Source: an uncultured Prolixibacteraceae bacterium (GTDB lineage Bacteria > Bacteroidota > Bacteroidia > Bacteroidales > Prolixibacteraceae). From it: a stretch of 34,580 bases of DNA. Positions 29,862-34,580 of the stretch are shown here, in pieces. The position numbers were made by a program, and so were the translations under genes. The stretch spans positions 1 through 34,580 of the forward strand of contig CALGIG010000068.1 of NCBI GenBank assembly GCA_937915865.1, written 5' to 3'. The notes under the pieces were generated by a model that saw only the letters and a program-made list of their open reading frames with translations, was not told the DNA's origin and ran no database searches. The stretch's first letter is position 1. Every line of letters begins with the position of its first letter.

Positions 29862-30992
29862 ATGTTGATACAAAGAGATTTGCAGTCTGTAATTGTAAAT
29901 AACCTATTTAAACAGAAAGTAATCATACTTCTGGGGGCACGGCAGGTTGGAAAAACAACCCTTTGCAGGCAAGTCGCCGATAAGCTAAACTTACCCACTC
30001 TTTTCCTTAACTGCGATGAACCGGAACCCCGAAATTTATTAACTGACACAAACCTGCTGAGATTAAAACAATTAATAGGTCCTTCCAAATTAATCGTTAT
30101 TGACGAGGCACAGCGGGTGAAAAACATTGGTTTAACCCTAAAAATTATTGTTGACAATATTGTGGATGTACAGGTGCTTGTCACTGGTTCATCTTCACTT
30201 GAAATTGCCAATGAAATAAATGAGCCACTCACCGGAAGAAAGTATGAATACAATGTGTTTCCTTTTTCGACAAACGAACTGGTTCAAAACACCAGTTTTC
30301 TTTCTGAACGTCAACTACTTGAACAACGGCTTATTTACGGACAATACCCCGAAGTGGTGAATAATCCGTCGGAAGCCCGGGAAATTCTGATCAACAACCT
30401 GAATAGCTATCTGTATAAAGATATTTTGGCAATTAACGATGTGCGAAAATCGTCGCAACTCGAAAAACTGGTCGAGGCGCTGGCCTTGCAGGTGGGAAGC
30501 GAAGTCTCGTATAACGAATTGGCTCAGCTTCTTCACACCAATTCGCATACGATTGAGCGGTACATCGATTTGCTGGAACAAAGTTCTGTTCTTTTCCGGC
30601 TACAGGCATATAGCGGAAATGTTAGAAATGAGGTCAAAAAAGGCAGAAAGATTTACTTCTACGACAACGGCGTCCGTAATGCAATCATCGAGAATTTCAG
30701 TAGCCTTAATTTCAGGCAGGATGTGGGTGCATTGTGGGAGAATTTTTTCATTGTTGAGCGAATGAAATACCACCACTATAACCGACATTTTGTAAAAAAC
30801 TATTTCTGGAGAAGCTTTCAGCAACAGGAGATTGATTTTATTGAGATTGAGAATGGCGAGATCACCACTTTCGAAATGAAATGGAATAAGAACAAAAAAG
30901 GGAATATGCCTGCAACTTTCGCAAACGCTTATTCTGTAAAAAACAGCTATACAGTAACTCCTGAAAATTATACCGACTTTTTGTTGTCATAA
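29862..30992 (+). CDS. AAA_14 / DUF4143 ATPase
   Basis: The 376-residue protein has an N-terminal AAA ATPase domain (AAA_14) with Walker A GARQVGKTT (residues 25-33), Walker B KLIVIDEAQ and the sensor TGSSSLEI, plus the ELTGRK-like LTGRKYEYNVFPFS. A C-terminal DUF4143 domain follows: a winged-helix part (SYNELAQLLHTNSHTIERYIDLLEQSSVLFRL) and a restriction-endonuclease-like part (YFYDNGVRNAII, RSFQQQEIDFIE, TTFEMKWNK). These proteins are very common in Bacteroidota, usually as single genes. Their function is unclear, though nuclease or mobile-element roles have been suggested. It is preceded by a tandem palindromic repeat and is not linked to the btu operon. Confidence 0.93.
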   Translation: MLIQRDLQSVIVNNLFKQKVIILLGARQVGKTTLCRQVADKLNLPTLFLNCDEPEPRNLLTDTNLLRLKQLIGPSKLIVIDEAQRVKNIGLTLKIIVDNIVDVQVLVTGSSSLEIANEINEPLTGRKYEYNVFPFSTNELVQNTSFLSERQLLEQRLIYGQYPEVVNNPSEAREILINNLNSYLYKDILAINDVRKSSQLEKLVEALALQVGSEVSYNELAQLLHTNSHTIERYIDLLEQSSVLFRLQAYSGNVRNEVKKGRKIYFYDNGVRNAIIENFSSLNFRQDVGALWENFFIVERMKYHHYNRHFVKNYFWRSFQQQEIDFIEIENGEITTFEMKWNKNKKGNMPATFANAYSVKNSYTVTPENYTDFLLS

Positions 30993-31049
30993 ACAGAATC
31001 CTAATTTCACGAAAAGCCGTAAATTCACACTATCCAAAAATAATCAACC

Positions 31050-31490
31050 ATGAATCCATTAATCGAACAATTTGTATCGCAGAAACGGATTGCCGTCGTG
31101 GGCATGTCGCGTTCAGGAAAAAAGTTTGGCAATATGGCCGCTCGTGAATTAAAGCTGAAAGGTTACGAAATTTATCCGGTCCATCCTGAAGCTGAAGAAA
31201 TCGACGGATTTGCATGTTCGCCGAGCCTGAGCAGTTTAAACGGTAAAATCGATGCTGTCTGGATTTCGGTTCCGCCGGCAAAAGTTTCACCGGTGTTAAA
31301 AGATGCAGCCGAGATTGGCCTGAAAAATATCTGGTTGCAACAAGGCGCCTGGTCAGCCGAGGTACAGCAAACCATCGATCAGTTAAGCTTGCCGGTGGTT
31401 TCGAAGAAGTGCATCATGATGTACGCGCCACCGGTAAAGTCGGTACACAAATTTCACCGGACCATCAAAGGAATTTTTGGGCGACTGTAA
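31050..31490 (+). CDS. CoA-binding domain protein (CoA_binding_2)
   Basis: The 146-residue protein consists of one Rossmann-like CoA-binding domain: RIAVVGMSRSGKKFGNMAARELKLKGYEIYPVHP at the start (nucleotide-binding loop GMSRSGKK), IDAVWISVPP in the middle and NIWLQQGAWSAEVQ followed by CIMMYAPP. This is the usual length for stand-alone members, which bind CoA or similar nucleotides; no catalytic role is known to me. It stands between the AAA_14 gene and the aldo/keto reductase gene, with a small inverted repeat (31516-31551) after it. Confidence 0.9.
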   Translation: MNPLIEQFVSQKRIAVVGMSRSGKKFGNMAARELKLKGYEIYPVHPEAEEIDGFACSPSLSSLNGKIDAVWISVPPAKVSPVLKDAAEIGLKNIWLQQGAWSAEVQQTIDQLSLPVVSKKCIMMYAPPVKSVHKFHRTIKGIFGRL

Positions 31491-31515
31491 ATTTATTGAA
31501 GACCAATTGAAAGCG

Positions 31516-31551
31516 TTGAAAGCAGTGGAAAATATCTTCTATTGCTTTCAA
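31516..31551. repeat. TTGAAAGCA inverted repeat
   Basis: TTGAAAGCA (31516-31524) and TGCTTTCAA (31543-31551) are perfect inverted copies around an 18-base spacer, with one more TTGAAAGC unit just to the left. It lies between two co-directional genes and may be a weak terminator or a small interspersed repeat. Confidence 0.5.
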
Positions 31552-31577
31552 ATGTTTTCTAATCTTATTTAAGAAGA

Positions 31578-32408
31578 ATGACATTAACAATCAATTCAAC
31601 AACAACACTATCCAATGGCGTAAAGATGCCTTGGTTTGGTTTGGGTGTTCACCGTGCAGGCTCGGGCGATGAGGTGGTGAATGCTATGAAATGCGCTTTG
31701 GCGGCGGGTTACCGGAGTATCGACACGGCCACGTATTACCAGAACGAGCATCGGGTGGGGCAGGTGGTTGCTGAATGTGGTATTCCTCGCGAAGAGATTT
31801 TTCTCACCTCGAAAGTCTGGAACTCGGATCAGGGTTATCGTTCAACTATGCAGGTATTTGAATCGAGCCTTGAAAAATTGCAAACCAGCTATCTCGATTT
31901 GTACCTTATTCATTGGCCGCAACCAGGAACAACCTTCGACACCTGGCGGGCTATGGAAGAATTGTACGAAAAAGGAAAAATTAGGGCAATAGGAGTAAGT
32001 AATTTCATGATTCCGCACTTGAAGCGCCTGATGGAAAACTCACGCATTAAACCGATGGTGAACCAGGTGGAATTTCATCCGGAGCTGGTGCAGCCCGGAT
32101 TATTGCAATTTTGCCAGCAAAACCTGATACAGATGGAAGCCTGGCGCCCAATAATGAAAGGACGGGTGACCGAAATTCCGTTGCTTCAGGAACTGGCTGA
32201 AAAATACGGGAAATCGCCGGTTCAGGTGGTTTTGCGCTGGGATATTCAGAAAGGTGTGGTTACTATTCCCAAATCGGTTACTCAGGAACGGATCATTGGC
32301 AACGCCGATATATTCGACTTCGAACTTTCTGAAGAAGACATTGCCCGGATTGATGGGTTGGACCGAAATGCGAGGATTGGAGAGAACCCGTTCCTGATAG
32401 AAATATAA
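31578..32408 (+). CDS. Aldo/keto reductase
   Basis: The 276-residue NADPH-dependent reductase is of the 2,5-diketo-gluconate-reductase-like group (AKR5-type length). The catalytic tetrad is visible: Asp49 and Tyr54 in YRSIDTATYYQNE, Lys79 in TSKVW, and His112 in LIHWP. The barrel continues with IGVSNFMIPHL, VNQVEFHPELVQ and the cofactor-binding IPKSVTQERIIGN. In the segment after the eighth strand the usual A(W/Y)SPLG appears as AWRPIMKG, an arginine replacing the serine, which could affect cofactor or substrate contacts. The physiological substrate cannot be deduced. It is a single gene, convergent with the LytTR regulator. Confidence 0.93.
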   Translation: MTLTINSTTTLSNGVKMPWFGLGVHRAGSGDEVVNAMKCALAAGYRSIDTATYYQNEHRVGQVVAECGIPREEIFLTSKVWNSDQGYRSTMQVFESSLEKLQTSYLDLYLIHWPQPGTTFDTWRAMEELYEKGKIRAIGVSNFMIPHLKRLMENSRIKPMVNQVEFHPELVQPGLLQFCQQNLIQMEAWRPIMKGRVTEIPLLQELAEKYGKSPVQVVLRWDIQKGVVTIPKSVTQERIIGNADIFDFELSEEDIARIDGLDRNARIGENPFLIEI

Positions 32409-32421
32409 TGGGGCAATGGTG

Positions 32422-33156
32422 TTATTCGCTTATTCCCAACAAGTTGTTCAACTCATCTTTAAAGCTTCGGCCAACTGGCAACTGAATGCCATGAATTTCA
32501 ACGGTGTTCCCAAAAACGGCCTCAATGTTCCTCACTGAAACAATGTATGATTTGTGAATACGCACAAAACCTTGATCGTTCAAAAGTGTTTCGATGTTTT
32601 TCATACGGTCGAGTTTGGTGTATTTCTTTGTTTGTGTGTAAATTACAACATATTCTTTCATCCCTTCCACGTACAAGATGTCGGCGATGTTCACTTTTAC
32701 CGATTTGTAACCCGATTTGACAAAGATAAAATCGCGAGGTGTGGCAGATAGATTCATTGGTTCCTGAACCGATATATCTGTTTTTTCTGGAGAACTTGTC
32801 AGGCGGCTGATTACTTTGGCCACCGAACGGGCAAACCTCTCAAACGGAATGGGTTTCAGCAGGTAATCAAGCACATCCAGGTCGTAGCCTTCAAGGGCAT
32901 ATTCCGAATAAGCTGTGGTGAGCACAATGGCCGGTTTCTTTTGCAGCGTGCGCATAAATTCAATTCCAGTGAGACCGGGCATCTGGATGTCGAGAAAAAC
33001 CAAATCAGCTTCGCCCGATTCAATCATTTCGTAGGCATCTACGGCTCGGCTAAAGGCGGCAAGCAGTGAGAGCTGAGGCATACGGGCCACATAATCGCCA
33101 AGATATTGGCGGGCTATAGGCTCATCGTCGATAATTATACATTTGATTTTCTGCAT
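32422..33156 (-). CDS. LytTR-family response regulator
   Basis: The 244-residue protein has an N-terminal receiver domain (IIIDDEPIARQYL, phospho-acceptor Asp56 in VFLDIQMPG, Thr-Ala in TTAYSEYA and Lys in LLKPIPFERF). A C-terminal LytTR DNA-binding domain follows from about residue 140 (DFIFVKSGYKSVKVNIADILYVEGMKEYVVIYT and FVRIHKSYIVSVRNIEAV). Its start overlaps the stop of the sensor kinase gene by one base, so the two form a classical LytS/LytR-type pair. The target genes are unknown; its own operon and the divergent exported protein at 34456 are possible targets. Confidence 0.95.
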   Translation of the reverse strand: MQKIKCIIIDDEPIARQYLGDYVARMPQLSLLAAFSRAVDAYEMIESGEADLVFLDIQMPGLTGIEFMRTLQKKPAIVLTTAYSEYALEGYDLDVLDYLLKPIPFERFARSVAKVISRLTSSPEKTDISVQEPMNLSATPRDFIFVKSGYKSVKVNIADILYVEGMKEYVVIYTQTKKYTKLDRMKNIETLLNDQGFVRIHKSYIVSVRNIEAVFGNTVEIHGIQLPVGRSFKDELNNLLGISE

Positions 33157-34250
33157 TATAGTTGGTCTTTTTTCAAAAATACCGGAAATTGTAGCGAAAC
33201 CATGTATTCGCCGTCCTGTTTCAGTGTCTGAAGTTCGTATTTTTCACCGAAAATAAGGTCGAGTCGCTTTTTTACATTTTTTAGCCCAATTCCGGATAAG
33301 GTCGTTGTTTTTCGAACCTTGTCATTAAAGCTGTTTTTGCACACAAAATACAGTTTATCATGGTCGTCAGAAATATCAAGTTCCATCCATCCATCGTCGT
33401 CTTTTCCAATGTTTCCGTGCTTGAAACAATTTTCGATAAACGGAAGCAGTAACAATGGCGGTACAAAAACCGAAAGATGCGCCACGCGAATGGTATCGCG
33501 AACCTGTTCAGGAAAGGAAATCCGCATCTTTTCCAAATCGAGGTAATTGCGGATAAAATGCAGTTCCTTTTCGAGCGGGACCAATTTTTGTTCGGTTTCG
33601 TAAATGAGGTAACGCATGGTTTCCGAAAGTCCAAGTACCATTTGAGGAGCCTGGTCCGACTTGGAATATGTCAGCCCATACAAATTATTCAGCGTGTTGA
33701 ATAAGAAATGTGGATTGACCTGCGATTTGAGGTAAAGAATCTGCGCTTCCTGCGAGCGTTGCAATTCTTCACGGTTTTCGTGCTCTTTCCGGGTTTTATT
33801 TTCATACAGTCTGTACAACATGGCAATAACGAGGATAACTGAATTCATCAGTAAACCTGGCAAAAAAGGAGTTCGGCCAGCTCCAATCCGGTTAAGCATC
33901 CATAGATTTTTGCCAAACATCAGGCTTTGGCGTTGTTCAAGCAAATCAGGCGATAGCTGACCCGACACGGCCACATTGCCCGGAATTATCCCCAATATTT
34001 TTAACCGGAAGGCCGAAAGCATGAAAACCAACAAAATGGCCGTTACCACAAAGGCGAAAGGTCGTTGGCGATTGATCAGCAACCAATTGGTCAGTCCGTA
34101 GGCCGACAGGTAAAACGTAAGCGCCATCAGGCCGATACTAGTGACCGCACGAATAAGCGAAAGTTTGTCGGGCAGGAACAGTGACAACGAAAAGAATAGA
34201 AAATAGGCCAGAACCAGCCAAACAATGCTATGGATAACAATCTTCTTCAT
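33156..34250 (-). CDS. LytS-type sensor histidine kinase
   Basis: From the ATG at 34250 the protein has 364 residues. The N-terminal half contains about four membrane helices (for example KIVIHSIVWLVLAYFLFFSL at the start) and no separate sensor domain. A coiled segment (RLYENKTRKEHENREELQRSQEAQ) leads to the His_kinase domain, with phospho-acceptor His181 in NPHFLFNTLNNLYG. The ATP-binding lid has PFIENCFKHG and SGIGLKNVKKRLDLIFG. A longer frame from 34403 would add 51 residues with an extra hydrophobic stretch and no good start context, so I prefer 34250. It phosphorylates the adjacent LytTR regulator. Confidence 0.92.
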   Translation of the reverse strand: MKKIVIHSIVWLVLAYFLFFSLSLFLPDKLSLIRAVTSIGLMALTFYLSAYGLTNWLLINRQRPFAFVVTAILLVFMLSAFRLKILGIIPGNVAVSGQLSPDLLEQRQSLMFGKNLWMLNRIGAGRTPFLPGLLMNSVILVIAMLYRLYENKTRKEHENREELQRSQEAQILYLKSQVNPHFLFNTLNNLYGLTYSKSDQAPQMVLGLSETMRYLIYETEQKLVPLEKELHFIRNYLDLEKMRISFPEQVRDTIRVAHLSVFVPPLLLLPFIENCFKHGNIGKDDDGWMELDISDDHDKLYFVCKNSFNDKVRKTTTLSGIGLKNVKKRLDLIFGEKYELQTLKQDGEYMVSLQFPVFLKKDQL

Positions 34251-34455
34251 GCTGCAATGATACAAAAATACAACGTTCAGGATGAATACTTTAAACCAAA
34301 AGGCCAAATGATTCAACCAACGGCAGGAACAATCAACTTGTTGCTCGTTGAGCAAACTTGTTGTTGGTGCAACTGGTTTAGTTGTTGGATGAAAACAGGT
34401 CAATATGCGGAAATTTGTCGGTTATGTTTGTCCTGAATTCAAAAAGATAAAAGCT
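34251..34455. promoter_or_regulatory. Divergent intergenic region before the kinase and the right-end gene
   Basis: The 205-base gap should carry promoters for both the leftward two-component operon and the rightward gene. It contains clustered GTTG/CAAC units (for example CTTGTTGTTGGTGCAACTGG), which could be a binding site for the LytTR regulator, but I cannot show this. Confidence 0.35.
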
Positions 34456-34580
34456 ATGAAACAAATTATTTTAATCAGTACGTTACTGATTCTCTTCAGT
34501 TGTAAAATGTTTGCACAGGATTTTGAATTAGTGGTGGTCGAAAGATTTTTAATGACAATTTCTGATTTTCAGCACATATC
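34456..34580 (+). CDS. Exported protein, truncated by the window end
   Basis: An open frame starts at ATG 34456 and runs past the end of the window. The first residues, MKQIILISTLLILFSCKMFA followed by QDFEL, form a signal peptide; the cysteine at residue 16 could be a lipobox, but cleavage after MFA is more likely. About 41 residues are visible, too few to name a family. It is divergent from the LytS/LytTR pair. Confidence 0.65.
   Translation, partial: MKQIILISTLLILFSCKMFAQDFELVVVERFLMTISDFQHI

Overview
The window looks like chromosomal DNA of a Bacteroidota bacterium, probably a free-living or sediment Bacteroidales/Marinilabiliales relative. The supporting families are a TonB-dependent receptor paired with a DUF4249 lipoprotein, carboxypeptidase-D-regulatory-like domains, LytS/LytTR regulation, an AAA_14/DUF4143 ATPase and weak or absent Shine-Dalgarno sites. 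Many short palindromic repeats are scattered through the DNA, several of them inside genes or regulatory RNA. The species assignment is inference.

Left third (1-10050): a peptide-export locus. It holds a 49-codon gene for a double-glycine leader peptide (2405-2554), a C39 peptidase-containing ABC exporter (7744-9963), a GT2-like glycosyltransferase, a UDP-glycosyltransferase (frameshifted), a surface/periplasmic carboxypeptidase-D-like protein, and two copies of a module made of a membrane protein, a thioredoxin-like protein and a DUF2059 protein. The first module copy is 5'-truncated and the second has a frameshifted DUF2059 gene. The layout suggests a secreted, Cys- and aromatic-rich peptide whose thiols and possibly sugars are modified. 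I regard this as the most interesting system in the window. A 29-base near-direct repeat lies on each side of it.

Middle (10051-18141): tcdA, a TlpA-like thioredoxin, a DUF4249/TonB receptor outer-membrane uptake pair, trpS, and a two-gene cassette coding for a PD-(D/E)XK-like protein and a HicB-like ribbon-helix-helix protein, flanked by short repeats.

Right-middle (18201-29677): a B12-binding radical SAM enzyme transcribed divergently from an AmmeMemoRadiSam locus. That locus consists of a MEMO1-AMMECR1 fusion, a membrane protein with a degenerate spermidine-synthase-like domain, and a radical SAM enzyme with a Tat-like signal. It is interrupted by a four-helix-bundle gene embedded in AGAAAC-type repeats. 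A cobalamin riboswitch carrying an inserted repeat follows, and it precedes a btuF-btuC-btuD cobalamin importer.

Right end (29678-34580): a tandem palindromic repeat, an AAA_14/DUF4143 ATPase, a CoA-binding protein, an aldo/keto reductase, a LytTR response regulator with its LytS-type kinase, and the start of a further exported protein cut by the window end. I saw no tRNA, rRNA, CRISPR array, transposase or integrase.
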